Positions 15,628 through 25,805 of a stretch of DNA of 49,227 nucleotides are shown one piece after another. The position numbers were made by a program, and so were the translations under genes. Under the pieces are notes generated by a model. It did not search any database. It was given only the letters and a program-made list of their open reading frames with translations, and was not told the DNA's origin. Each line of letters begins with the position of its first letter. Within the stretch, counting starts at the first letter, position 1. The DNA comes from Hypsibius dujardini (Eukaryota; Tardigrada; Eutardigrada; Parachela; Hypsibiidae), in assembly GCA_001579985.1 (NCBI GenBank), contig LRSR01004307.1, forward strand, positions 1-49,227. Reading direction: 5' to 3'.

Positions 15628-17111
15628 TCAGAATGTCATCATGGCTTCAAACTCTTCATAATTAACCTGCCCGTCGTCGTCAAGGTCCGCTTCGTTAATC
15701 ATGTTCTCCAGCTCCTCGTCGGTCACTTTCTCTCACAGATCGGTCATCAAATGACACAACGCCTCGGCGGAGATGAATCCATCACCGTCCTTGTCGAAGA
15801 CACGGAACACTTTGCGAATCTCCTCCTCGCTTTCCGTCTCCTTGATCTTGTGCGCCATTATTGTGCGGAACTCGGAGAATCAATCGTGCCATTGCCTGCG
15901 AGACTAGTACTGGGTGCGGGAGAACTTTTGGCACTTCACTAAAATTGCTGAATGTAACCCTATATGAACTGATAAAAAACATTTATGCTTTATTACGAAA
16001 GAAGACCTATAGGTCTGTGAAACATTTGCTTGGTTCGATGTTGAGGCAGGAGCAGGACAGGTGCTATGCATTGGTTTGTGGCAGCACCTAAAAATTAATT
16101 GTGGCCTAGTTAATGGCAGATTTTGCCAAAGGTCGCTGACCCAGATCAAAACTGGTTCGCATTTCTCAAAGCAGAGCATAAGTAACAAAAAGTTATAACA
16201 CGCGTGTTGTAGTACTCTGATGGGGCTATCTCGTGCAAAAGAAAAAAATTAATTTGACGGCAACTTTGGTTTTGAAAAAAGAAAAACGTCGCAGGGTCAA
16301 GTTCAGTCAATTTTTTAAATCGTGCATCTCTAACTTTAAATCAAAACTGGAGACCCAAAATACACCAAAAAACACTATTTTTTGTACAAAAGGAGGGGTA
16401 CAATAATTTGGCTCTTTAATGTGATATAAAATTATCTCAATCACATGACAACTGAGAAAGTTATTAACCTGGACCCGTACACCACTTCTGAGTTTAAAAT
16501 TTCTAAATTTTTTTAAAAGATGGGTTTTGATGGATCTTCCTCAATTTAGTGGTGCACGATTAATTGAATATTTTTGATTTTTGTTTTGTACATAGACCTG
16601 ACATAGATCTATAGTTTGCCGTTTCGGTTTTTTTTGATTCGCTTTAAAGTTGAGGGAGATCTAAAATATGGTCTATGAGACAAATTATTACAGTGTTGGT
16701 CCTTGGGTTTTCCGAAACAACTTCTGATTCAACAACCTGAATCTTGATTTTAAAAATGATTCGGATGGCCAAAAAAGTGGGCTTTCCAGTGCAGCAATTT
16801 TTTTGTCAATAGCACACACACAGTTCAGGCGAGGACCTGCGAAAGCCAGTGCCAAAAGCATTCCCGCATCCGGTAGGCATTGGTACAATTGATGAGTAAA
16901 TAGACTCAGTGAGATTTCACAAGCCGTCTTCCTTACTGTCTTCGTCAATTTCATTGATCATGTTCTGCAGCTAAGCCTCAGTGGGATTCTGTCAGAGTGA
17001 TCACATCACCGTTCCCAGTTCCTTTTTAGTGACCGTGCCGTCGCTGTCCTTGTCAAATATGGAGAAGGCTTCTATGAACTCGTCAACCTGGGCGTCTATT
17101 AGTTTGTCCAT
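15628..17111 (-). pseudogene. Calmodulin pseudogene, two exons
   Basis: Exon 1 (17111-16937) reads [19 protein letters not shown], then [17 protein letters not shown], the first EF-hand. The donor GTAAGG opens a 1,041-nt intron; the acceptor CGCAG precedes exon 2 (15895-15628), which holds the rest (NGTIDS, then [17 protein letters not shown] and [11 protein letters not shown]). Phase is conserved across the intron, so this is a decayed duplicate gene rather than a retrocopy. Disruptions: TGA where Arg is expected after GTVM, TGA for Gly before QNPTEA, TAG for Glu after it, a one-base frameshift after NGTIDS, and TGA in DL*EKV. Apart from these, all EF-hand calcium ligands I can check are kept, suggesting fairly recent inactivation. 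Confidence 0.88.
15896..16936 (-). other. Intron of the calmodulin pseudogene; nothing recognised inside
   Basis: Single intron bounded by GTAAGG and CGCAG. No conserved exon was found; low-complexity T-rich stretches occur near 16250-16680. Confidence 0.5.
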
Positions 17112-17355
17112 GATTGTAATATAGTAACAAATCTTTATAACAGCATTGTCTGTCTGTCTGTGTCCTATCTCATGGACCTGGGGCGCCGCATTTTTTTTCA
17201 CTCATACAACTCAGCCACGACACTGAATAGGTGTTTAAATTTTTAACCAGTCAGGGCTTCTAGATCTGTCTAGTGTAATTACTGAAAAGAAAGACCTGAA
17301 AATGTCTTATCCGCCGGTATCCATATCTCATGACTTGAATTATCAAAAATATTTT

Positions 17356-17815
17356 CCACTTAAGGGTCCTTACAAGTAGGAACCCGAACCCCTCATGGTA
17401 GGGCTAGGAGGTAGAAACACGAACAAAATGAAACTTAAAATTTGGCCTTTTGTTTCTAATAATTTTCGGAGTTGTGGGGGGTGTCGGCGTTTGATTTCTA
17501 AGTTCCCTATGATTTCAAAAAATTGTCAGAAATTTCAGTTTTTGCGTTAAGGTCGGAAGTTGTTTTTGAACTTAATAATGGGGAGCTTATATTTGACTAC
17601 TACCTACTTCAAATTTGATCGAAAAAGTTTTGGAAAGGTTTATGAAATCACAGGGAAACCTTGGTCATTAGACACTCACACCCTCCAAGTTTCAAAATAA
17701 CCAGAAACAGTAGGCTGAATTGTGTATTAAAGTTTTACAGAAACTGCATTTTGTCCCATTGTCCACCCCCTGGTCCTACCATAAGGGGTTGACTTGTTAA
17801 GACCCCTGTACGAGC
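17356..17815. repeat. Foldback repeat family R1, copy 2 (best preserved)
   Basis: Left end GGGTCCTTACAAGTAGGAAC, then CCCTCATGGTAGGG. The right end is its inverse (CCTACCATAAGGGG, then TTAAGACCCCTGTACGAG), giving TIRs of about 70 bp around a loop of about 320 bp. Shares internal blocks with the copies at 13105 and 27390. Confidence 0.75.
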
Positions 17816-18039
17816 TTCTGAATGTACTCAACATATTTTGCAAACTCCGTGTAAAGTTCTTCCCGAATTATCGTAGGGATTAATTCTGAATTTTCTTAGT
17901 CAATAGACATGTTTCAACTGTGCTTCTGCAGTTTCTGAAGTTGCTTCATAGTTTGTCCGATCTTGTTGCAAGCAATTCAGAAACTGTCAATCAAACTCTT
18001 CCAAATGATTGTCCGATTCCTCAGTCGTCTCCAAGAGCA

Positions 18040-18495
18040 TATACGACGTTCCTGTGTCTGCTTAAAACAAAATATCATCCGGGCTTGTTCAAAGTTCCGC
18101 GGAAGTCGGTCAGCATTTAGGCTTCAAGCACCAACAGTATTGCATCAAACTAACGCTACAAATGTATAATGCAACTTAACACAAAACCAACTCAGTTTCA
18201 GAAATGTCAACTTACATTGCATTAGGCGCATAATCCGTCCGGTTAAGTTGATTACCCTTCAAGAGCCACTTCGCAAAGGCAACAGCTGAGAATTTGGCTA
18301 CAACCGGACTGTCAAAAGGCACAAGACCAAGACTAAACATTTCCACAGGACCAGCCCGAACGACCAGACGTCAGATTTCTCCGAGAATTCTCTGCTCAAA
18401 ATCGCATCCGAAGGCATCCATAAAATTGGAAGGGCGATCTGAAGGTGACGAAGGAAATGATAAAAGGATAAGACCTTTCCACCGGAAGACCCCAT
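18040..18495 (-). pseudogene. Tyrosine-kinase C-lobe fragment, broken
   Basis: Minus-strand sequence near 18420-18330 reads [19 protein letters not shown], then [11 protein letters not shown]: kinase subdomains VIII-IX, with the APE motif altered to PSD. One base is missing after LVLW, and homology resumes in another frame ([12 protein letters not shown] ... KWLLKGNQLNRTDYAPNA). A consensus donor GTAAGT follows. Further down, CWCLKPKC*PTSAEL near 18136-18090 matches the CW...RPT region, with TGA at the invariant Arg and more stops after it. The catalytic loop (HRD) and DFG were not found upstream. A receptor tyrosine kinase remnant is the best description; an active gene is unlikely. Confidence 0.7.
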
Positions 18496-18628
18496 CGATT
18501 GACCGGAGAAGAGAGAATTGCGGGAGTACAGTATCTTTAATTAATAGAGTTCTTGCAAATGTTATACCGCACGGTACAACGGTACAGTAAGGGTATTCAA
18601 AGTTTGCTTATTTGCAGCGATTATTTCG

Positions 18629-19081
18629 CTAATTCAAACTCGCTAATCTCCCTGGCTTTGCACGCCCTTGCAACATGATAGGAGGACACGCCCCTGGCTT
18701 ATCTGAGGCTGTTTCTCCTTCGCTAATCTCAACGGACATGGATCCGCCTAGATCGCTGAGATCCGCCAAGAGTCCACTTGAAGTCCATAAACAGAATTTG
18801 TTCTTATAGAGGCAAAGGATGCACTTATCATCGAGGCGAAGATCTGTTTCGTCGGCAGTATCGCAACGCATTCGCCGCGTGACTTTGTATAACGTGTGAA
18901 TGGTGTTATTTACTCCATACGCTTCCAGATCACCAATTGCAAAGACTCTGAATCCGACGGATTTGTACATTGATTCGAAGAAAAGGTTTTCATTTCTCAG
19001 AGAGAAGATGGTTGCACTATCGAATTTTCGTTGGAAACGAAGATCAGCACCCGGTTGAAATTGCAGTTTGCAAGCGTCCCG
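18629..19081 (-). CDS. Bulb-type (beta-prism II) lectin-like exon
   Basis: An acceptor ATTTTCACAG lies just before 19081, and the exon stays open to a stop at 18629 (about 150 residues). The pattern of a B-lectin fold is visible: QPGADLRFQRKFDSATIFSL, then FRVFAIGDLEAYGVNN, then LRLDDKCILCLYKNKFCLWT. These match the repeated 'L-x-x-DG-x-L-x-x-Y ... W-T/S-S' units. The mannose-binding QxDxNxVxY positions are degenerate, so sugar binding is doubtful. The 5' exon (signal peptide) was not found. The domain is abundant in plants and scattered in animals; the assignment is by motif only. Confidence 0.55.
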   Translation of the reverse strand, partial: RDACKLQFQPGADLRFQRKFDSATIFSLRNENLFFESMYKSVGFRVFAIGDLEAYGVNNTIHTLYKVTRRMRCDTADETDLRLDDKCILCLYKNKFCLWTSSGLLADLSDLGGSMSVEISEGETASDKPGACPPIMLQGRAKPGRLASLN

Positions 19082-20062
19082 CTGTGAAAATATGGTCGTA
19101 CTGGTTATTAGTCTTTCACCCGCCTTGAGTATAACTACATTGAACAGTCGTGCCTTAAATAAGGTTGAACGAAGTCAATTTTCCTTATTATCTCCTATAA
19201 ATCTTGTGGATTACAGTCGCACTTACTAAGGCAAAGTTAATTGAGGTTAACTGAGTCGAGGAGTTCGATTTCGGTTTTAAATTTGTATGTCTTGCTGTGC
19301 TAACGTTTAGAATAATAAATAACCACCTTGTTAATCAAGGGATATATGTGACCGAAAAAAATATGATATTGCAGTACAAAGTCAATAGGATATACGTTCA
19401 GGCTTGACTAAGCAGTCGATATCCGATTGTCAGATTTGACCTCTCAGAGTTCAGCAATCTGCACAAATATTTTGATACCTAATCACCGATGGGCAGGGCT
19501 CCAAATTTTGTTTAGTTTTCAAGAGATTCAAGTATTGTACTTAACCAAAACAAAAAAATGTTACATGAGTTCGATGCCAAAGCATGCCAACTGTGACGCC
19601 AGACAAAAGTACTTGTTACTGAACACTTGACTGGAATTGACTGGAAGACGAGGACACACTCGCTCTCTAGTCTACGGCCATATGTCTTCCGACTTAAGTA
19701 CTTCACTTTACTTACACAGTACTTAAGTATAACTCACTTCGACCACTTACACCACTGGATCGCACAATTAGTGAGCAAATCAGTGAAAAAAAGAACCCCA
19801 TTGGTTCCTTGGTTGTTATTCTTGAAAACCAGAAAGTTTATTGAGTTTACATTAGCCAAATAACAGTGCAAATTAGCAAGCTTTAACGCCCCTAAGAGTA
19901 GCTGCATTTTAACTCTTAACTTTTCTGCACAAATCTCTGGGTATGCAAGGAATCTGATTGGTTCAAGTCAAATGAATTTTTGCTATAAGGACGCTTAAGC
20001 TTATTGCCGAAGCCACAAATACATTGGGCGTCTTGGTATGCTTTGTAGTAAACCGGATCACA
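19082..20062. other. Between lectin-like exons, nothing recognised
   Basis: May be intron or intergenic for the minus-strand lectin-like genes. Short imperfect repeats of an AGTACTT motif occur at 19608-19730. No conserved coding segment seen. Confidence 0.4.
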
Positions 20063-20819
20063 TCAACCAAAGCCGCCGGAACTCCAAAGGCATTGCAAGC
20101 CGCTTCTGGCAATACAGATGGCAACGTTCACTTGCAAATTAGCACCTGTAAACTGCGCTCCATTTGTCCCCAATGTCCAAATAAGGACGTTAATGGAATC
20201 ATAAATTTCTAAACTGCCGTTTGCCTGCATGATCACAATCAACGGAGCGCCCTTCGTTCGAAGATTAGTGGAAGAAATTCCCCATACAGGTTTTTGATTG
20301 CACTGATGGCGAGGCCTTATGTACCGTTATTCTTTATACTTAGTATATTTAGTATCATCTTTTTCCTTTGCGAGAATAGGGACTGGCCGGCCGTTAAATT
20401 TTGACCCAATTTCAATACCTAAAAAAGTTAGAAAAATGTCGGTTTTTGGTAAAAAAATCTCCACTCGGTGTGGGTGGTCTCTACTTACGGTATTAGTCAT
20501 AGAAACTGGGCAGGGATACGTAATCCACCAAGATCGACTTATTGCCTGTGCCGCTGAAAAAAGTCCTGCAGTTATCATTTGACTTGTCCACACGCAGGGC
20601 GACGTCTTCTTCCATCACCAGTTGCAATATACAAGCGTCAAGGCTGAATCCCAATCCTTCGGGACTATCTAGCCATTGTCGAACTACAAGGATGGCTGCT
20701 CCGTCGCACTGGCGGAGTAACACCAGGAAACCATCCTTGTGAAGAATCATTGTACAGGATTTAGTTTTTGAGTACTTCTTCTGTCCCTTGGTCATCCTGT
20801 CGCCAGGATTCAAGATCAT
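20063..20819 (-). CDS. Bulb-type lectin-like gene, two exonic segments
   Basis: Segment 1 (20819-20493) reads MILNPGDRMTKGQKKYSK, then MILHKDGFLVLLRQCDG and ILQLVMEEDVALRV, the opening of a B-lectin fold. It reaches TAA at 20493, six bases before a consensus donor GTAAGT. Segment 2 (20302-20063) follows an acceptor CGCCATCAG and contains PVWGISSTN, LIVIMQANGSLEIYDS, VLIWTLGTNG and LQCLWSSGG. These are three successive beta-prism units ending in the usual W-S-S. The stop before the donor means the two segments do not join by simple splicing, so either the gene is damaged or the true donor lies earlier. Probably a secreted recognition protein. Confidence 0.55.
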
Positions 20820-20889
20820 TACAAAAAAAAAATAATAAAAAAACTCTGTGCTTTTCCATATGCTTCCAGGATGTACAATGGCTACTTAA

Positions 20890-21062
20890 CCAGGGGCTCG
20901 TCTAGGATCTTCATAGATTTCCATCTGTCTACATCATCTCCCCTTCGACACGTGACGTGCCAGAGTCGGTTTTAGTGGCCCAAATAGGTTCATCGTCCCA
21001 CTGCCGGTAGATCATCAAATTCCCATCGACCTGCATTCTTAGTTGTCGACTTCAACAATTTT
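20890..21062 (-). pseudogene. Decayed bulb-type lectin-like domain
   Basis: Minus strand, frame containing QLRMQVDGNLMIYRQWDDE and then PIWATKTDSG. MQVDGNLMIY is the closest match in the window to the mannose-site consensus QxDxNxVxY (last Val replaced by Met). Stops occur before it (NC*SR) and after it (EMM*TDGNL*), so this copy is broken. Confidence 0.6.
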
Positions 21063-21220
21063 CCGGCACACAGGCCATCACCAGATTATGGATGCGAGGA
21101 CCTGCACATGAAAGAGAATAACATATTTCATGAACAATTGGTATATCTGTTAGCATTCTATAATCGCAAATAACTAGCCCTACCCGGGGATATAAAAAAC
21201 TGCTTTGCAAAAAGCACGTT

Positions 21221-21482
21221 CCTCATGTGAGCTTTGTTACTCCTTTGTTATCCAGAGATGCCGCGGGTATCACTGCCGTTTCTATGCAAATGTTTGCAAT
21301 ATACAACGTCATTTACTGATGACCGAGTACGTGAAAACCATACCTTGTTTAACATTTAGTTTCTCAGTGCGTGTATTGCATAATCAAACGGCAAAATGGA
21401 AACTTGGAGGCGTGTCTGCAAAAGTAATCAGGTACGGGAAATGTTATACTGGACCGCCAATGTAATGTACCTGTTTCGATTC
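21221..21482 (+). repeat. Diverged direct repeat D, copy 1
   Basis: Shares ordered blocks with 22555-22813: GCCGCGGGTAT, ACTGCCGT, GTCATTTACTGATGA, CATACCTTGTTTAACAT, CTTGGAGGC(G/A)TGTCTGCAAAA, TCAGGTACG and TGTAATGTACCT. The two copies bracket the transposon at 21529-22347, asymmetrically. Confidence 0.8.
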
Positions 21483-21528
21483 TCAATCAATCATGGATCA
21501 ATGATCAATCAGTAGATATTTTTTATTA

Positions 21529-22347
21529 CTGTAGAGTCCCGACCCATCCGTGGCACTTTTTTGACCCACCAGTAAATCAGACCCGGTGGGCCAAAACAAC
21601 TGTAACGCTTCAGCCGATCAATCAAGCGCTTGTTTCTCCCCTAAAAAAGCACTGATATAGGGCAATACTTATGAGCAGATCATGGGTTGTTATTTTGACC
21701 TTTGGCAGCGCAAAATGCTGACCGAAAATTTCGGAGCTGTAAAAATATCAATCAATCGAGTAATATCAACATAAAACTTTATTACATTTACAAATCTCAC
21801 TCCATCTCTTCACCATCACTAGATCCTTCACCAAACTCTTCCTCGGCAAAAAAGCTCATTTCTAAAAAGTCTTGATTTTCATCATCACCGACCACCTCAT
21901 CGCCGATTTCACCGCTGACTGGATTCTTATCTATTATTTCGGCTTTCACGAAAGAATTCCGAACAGTATCAAAATCAACTGCTTCCCAAGCCGCAGAAAC
22001 TATGTTGATGAAGTCCTGTCGGCCAGGTTTTTTAGGTATCCTCCTTTCGTTTGAGCTTTGTTGTCAAGGCGCCACTTGTGATACTCCGCCCTGTAAAAGG
22101 ACTTGAACACTCGATTCACAATAACGTCAAGTGGTTGCCATTTTCCCGTCATTCCAGCAGGAAAAACGAGATGAATCAATCAATCGACTGCAGGAAGGAA
22201 GGATGAAAACTGCAACTCTGAATTGCTTACGCAATCAATCAATTGACATGTGCGGTCTTGTGGTTCGCACATATTTGCAATCAATCAAAATGGTCTCTTT
22301 TTACTGTGTGATGACGTAGATGCCACGGATGGGTCGGAACTCTACAG
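21529..22347. mobile_element. pogo/Tigger-like DNA transposon, internally deleted
   Basis: The left end CTGTAGAGTCCCGACCCATC (21529) and the right end, read in reverse as CTGTAGAGTTCCGACCCATC, form TIRs of about 27 bp, reaching CGTGGCA. TA lies immediately outside both ends (21527-21528 and 22348-22349), the target-site duplication expected of Tc1/mariner/pogo elements. The 819-bp interior holds a C-terminal transposase remnant on the minus strand, so the element is non-autonomous. Confidence 0.85.
21797..22172 (-). pseudogene. pogo/Tigger-type DDE transposase, C-terminal remnant
   Basis: Reads VFPAGMTGKWQPLDVIVNRV, then FKSFYRAEYHKW: the 'P-x-G-x-T-x-x-x-QPLDV...N-x-x-FK' block characteristic of DDE_1 (Tigger/Jerky/pogo) transposases. 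After a frameshift near 22035 it continues DFINIVSAAWEAVDFDTVRN, then SFVKAEI, and ends in an acidic tail at TGA 21797-21799. The N-terminal DNA-binding domain and the first two catalytic Asp residues are absent. The element is therefore dead. Confidence 0.85.
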
Positions 22348-22554
22348 TAAACAGAAGTTATGGCTTCGATTTCCTATGATCAGGTCAAGCAAGCATGATT
22401 CTATTAAAAATATTTTTACTCCTCGAGTTTTGATTAAATTGCTACAAACCTTTTGGAAATAATTGGGAAGAAGTAGGCGTTTATTATCATAGCAAAAGAT
22501 TAAAAAAAATTTGGAACCGGGATATGAACCAAGTGACATTACTGTCAGTTTGTC

Positions 22555-22813
22555 CCTCGTATGAGCTTTTTTATCCCTTAAAACGACTTGCCGCGGGTAT
22601 TACTGCCGTATCTCTGCAATTATTCACAATTTATGACGTCATTTACTGATGAAACAAGTGTGGAAAATCATACCTTGTTTAACATACAGATTTTCAATAC
22701 GTGTACTGCATAATCGAACGACCACATTGGCACTTGGAGGCATGTCTGCAAAACTAGTCAGGTACGAGACATTTTATACTGAATCGCCAAATGTAATGTA
22801 CCTATTTCGAGTC
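22555..22813 (+). repeat. Diverged direct repeat D, copy 2
   Basis: Second copy of the repeat described at 21221-21482, same orientation. The copies lie 1,334 bp apart start to start. No tRNA primer-binding site or polypurine tract was recognised between them, so an LTR origin is not supported. Confidence 0.8.
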
Positions 22814-23022
22814 TGTTGTTGCGCTCGTAAGTGTGTTTGGTTATGGCTGTTTGTTCATGACAAATTAACTATCCCTGAACGGGGTTCCTTGTCCTTCTCT
22901 TCTCGTTTTCCCTTTGCGCTAGCTGTACATCCATTATCTATGTCCCCATTCTTCTGATGGAATCACCAAGTGTATGTCCTTCGTTTCTGCTGCTGTCCAT
23001 TGTTTTGTGTTTGTGCGATTTC

Positions 23023-23098
23023 ATGGCTCGCCTTCTAACCGTCCTTGCTCTCTTGTATCTATCCTCCATGATTAGGGCCGACAGTGGCGAACACTACT
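23023..23098 (+). CDS. Possible signal-peptide exon of an unidentified secreted protein
   Basis: ATG followed by MARLLTVLALLYLSSMIRADS, a typical hydrophobic leader with a small-residue cleavage region, then GEHY. A weak donor (ACT|GTAATT) follows. No downstream partner exon was recognised before the GPCR at 23703. Weak evidence. Confidence 0.25.
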
Positions 23099-23702
23099 GT
23101 AATTATATATTTTCCCTGAACGTTTGCTATTTTCATCATAATTAGATGGTCCTTACATGCGCTGTGTCTTAACTGTGTTCCCCGCACCAAAATATAAAAC
23201 CCTTAAAAGTCACTGATGCGATTTGCAGTCGTCTCAAGCCATCCTTCAAAATCTCAAATTTTAACATAATATCTTTCAATGTGGCTAGTAATTAATAAGA
23301 GCCCCGTAGCTAACAACATGAATTATCGTAGGGATCACGAGCGCTCCGTCATTTGTGAGCACGTTCGTGCAAGCGAGTCCATCCTAAAATTTTCTAAGTA
23401 ATAGAGCAGAGAGCTTTGCAGAACAGGTGTAATAAATTCACCGTCACCAGTCATTCTCGAATGAGCAAAAATAATTCACTATATTGAAAATACGTTGGTA
23501 TTTTTGGACTATCGCTCTACAATGATCTTGCCAACACGCAATATCCATTCTCCTTCTCACTATACCAGAGGAAAACTATCCAGAACTCGCACTTCTTCAG
23601 TTGTTCTTTTGCTCGCCATTGTAATGGTTTAGTAAAGCTGCAAAACTTTCTTGATACGGATTTCAGAACAGGCAAATTGGTGACCTAATCCCTTTAGTCT
23701 AG

Positions 23703-24749
23703 ATGGCTGCAAACGCTACCGTCATGAATAGCACACGAACGGGATCGGCTCTACTGATGTTGGTCCTACTGCCAAAAGTCCCCATCTCTCTATCCTATTG
23801 TGGATTTGCGATCAACGCCGTGGCTGGTCTCCTGAACCTCTTCATCATGGTAGTGTTCCTCCGTTGTCCACGCCTCATCACCGCTTTCACCGTCCACGTG
23901 GTCTCCATGACCGCAACCAACCTCGGCGTATGCGTGATGCAGTTCATGCTGCTAGTCATCAACGTCAATACAGTTGTCATGTTTGAAGGGCGCGTTTTCT
24001 GCGGCTTTTTCAAGTACTTCATATGGACAATGACCAGTATAAATGCCCTGCAACAGTGCGTATTGTGTGCCGACCGTTGGTTGGCCGTGCTGTGGCCTTT
24101 TTGGTACCGCAACAAAAGTGTCTCCTCCGGTGTGAAAACGTCTTTGGCGGTCTTTGTCGTGCAACAGTCCATATTCCTACCTCTTTTCGTAGCCGATATG
24201 CTCAAAATGAAGGCTCAAGACACGCCTCGGAACTACTGTGTGACGACGGCCTGGTCCTCCTATCAGCTGGTTGTTCGTAACGTGACCTTTCTAGCACCGG
24301 AAGGTTTTCTCATTGTCAATTATCCGCTACTGCTTGGGTTGATTTGGAAACGCAGACGGAATCGTTTGCGGTCATTAAGACGACTTCATCCTCTTCCTCC
24401 TCCTCCTCCTCCTCCTCCTCGTCTCATTGTCTCACATGCAAACAACACTAGTGCAGCTGTTAATGCGCAAAATGATGCTCGTACTGCCCAAAGGACCAGG
24501 AAAGAGATTAATTTAGTCCAATGGCTCCTCCTTCTTCAGATTCTCTTCTGGGTGCCCCTGACCACCTTCAGTGTCTTAATCGGCGCACGAAGCCGACTGT
24601 CACATGTGGTGGACGCCAATTTCATCATGCTTGTTGTCGCAACGGTGTTACCGGCGTTGGAGGTTGTTACTTACCTACGCCTTCTCGGGGACCTCAGACG
24701 AGAGACGTTCCGCTTTGTAAAGCGCCTGTTTCGATGTGGTGCTGGATAA
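23703..24749 (+). CDS. Rhodopsin-family G-protein-coupled receptor, intronless
   Basis: Uninterrupted 348-residue receptor. N-glycosylation sequons (NAT, NST) lie at residues 4-11. Seven hydrophobic segments begin at roughly residue 30. TM3 ends CADRWLAVLWPFWYR, a DRW variant of DRY. The third loop is basic and includes eight to nine consecutive prolines (about residues 230-240) encoded by a CTC/CCT microsatellite at 24391-24420. TM7 lacks a canonical NPxxY (PALEVVTYLRLL). An intronless GPCR gene suggests origin by retroposition or an old intronless lineage (inference). Ligand unknown. A conserved ATG after a stop and good coding quality throughout support the start. Confidence 0.88.
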   Translation: MAANATVMNSTRTGSALLMLVLLPKVPISLSYCGFAINAVAGLLNLFIMVVFLRCPRLITAFTVHVVSMTATNLGVCVMQFMLLVINVNTVVMFEGRVFCGFFKYFIWTMTSINALQQCVLCADRWLAVLWPFWYRNKSVSSGVKTSLAVFVVQQSIFLPLFVADMLKMKAQDTPRNYCVTTAWSSYQLVVRNVTFLAPEGFLIVNYPLLLGLIWKRRRNRLRSLRRLHPLPPPPPPPPRLIVSHANNTSAAVNAQNDARTAQRTRKEINLVQWLLLLQILFWVPLTTFSVLIGARSRLSHVVDANFIMLVVATVLPALEVVTYLRLLGDLRRETFRFVKRLFRCGAG

Positions 24750-25805
24750 CGTTGCATACACGGCTGAAGCATTAATAATATTTACCATAGGTACCTCGCA
24801 TGGTTTGAGGTTTTTTTGTGGGTTTCTGAATTTGAACATGTTCGTTACGTTTGTAGAAAATCTAATCCTGTTCAGCCTGAACCTAACGCATCACCAGAAG
24901 CAGCCAACTGATTTAGCAAATCGTTTCAGTGGCAGACTATTGTACCATCGAACATGCTTGTAAGCCCCCAACAGATCAAATGGAAAACAGTATCGTGAAA
25001 AGCAGAACTGATATGCTACGACTATAAAAGCCTCCAACAATAGTTGTCGCTACGCGAAAGGGCATAAATGAGCGGGTATTCTTTACTTCAACAGAGTCAT
25101 GCAGCTGCAGCTTTGTGACCTGTGTGAGATATAATAATGGTTTGACGGACAACGCGGCATAGCATTAGCAACTAAAAATGCAGAGGCTAAAGAGCTCTTG
25201 CACCGTGCTAAAGATAGAAAGGATTACATTCAGGAGTGCAACAGTGATCACCTGTGAAATAATATGGGAGAGGGGCATAGTACAGCTTGGTCAATTTGAA
25301 ATTGGTGGCTCGGTTAATAACGTTGACGGCCGGTGCTGTGAACCATAAAAGCAACAGGAAAGAGCAGAGGCCCATAAATTAGTCGACAAGCAGCACCAAC
25401 ACGGCAGCAATCAAAGTTCTAGGGGCAATATTTGCAAAGGGCGTATGAACTGATATGCAATGTGTAGTACTAACGGAAATATCTCGGGAAATTGTTTGAC
25501 TTTGCACGCCAGCATTTCTGTTGATTGACATTATCTGTAGCAATTGTTTACTGGGGTGCACGTTAACATCGTGAATAAAAGAGGTCAATAGTATAATACC
25601 GCGCCTATGATACTCTTTCTCCAATAACGTTCTATTGTCCTAAATATCAGCACCAACTCAACTGCGATTTCTAAAGTAATGTTTGATCTCTCGTTCTAGC
25701 TACAAAGTGCTCCATTTCATACAAATGTACTGCAAACCACAACTTGATTTATTTCATTCATTACAGAGATCTGTTTTCTTGAGACATTAAGGTAGCCTGG
25801 GCACG
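24750..25805. other. Intergenic, nothing recognised
   Basis: About 1 kb between the intronless GPCR and the next gene. No repeat, RNA gene or conserved coding segment seen. It should include the promoter of the 25806 gene. Confidence 0.45.

Noticed and set aside
15616-15942. Plus-strand frame of 108 codons
   Set aside because: Shadow of the calmodulin pseudogene on the opposite strand.
16937-17111. In-frame TGA codons of the calmodulin copy read as selenocysteine
   Set aside because: They replace Arg and Gly, a TAG and a frameshift are also present, and no selenoprotein relative exists.
18420-18470. A 36-nt intron in the kinase fragment (GTCTTATCC...CACCTTCAG)
   Set aside because: It would keep frame, but it is far below the 60-80 nt minimum seen in neighbouring genes, and the gene is broken anyway.
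21221-22813. LTR retrotransposon with 260-bp LTRs
   Set aside because: No primer-binding site, polypurine tract or retroviral coding sequence between the repeats; the interior is a DNA transposon plus unrelated DNA.
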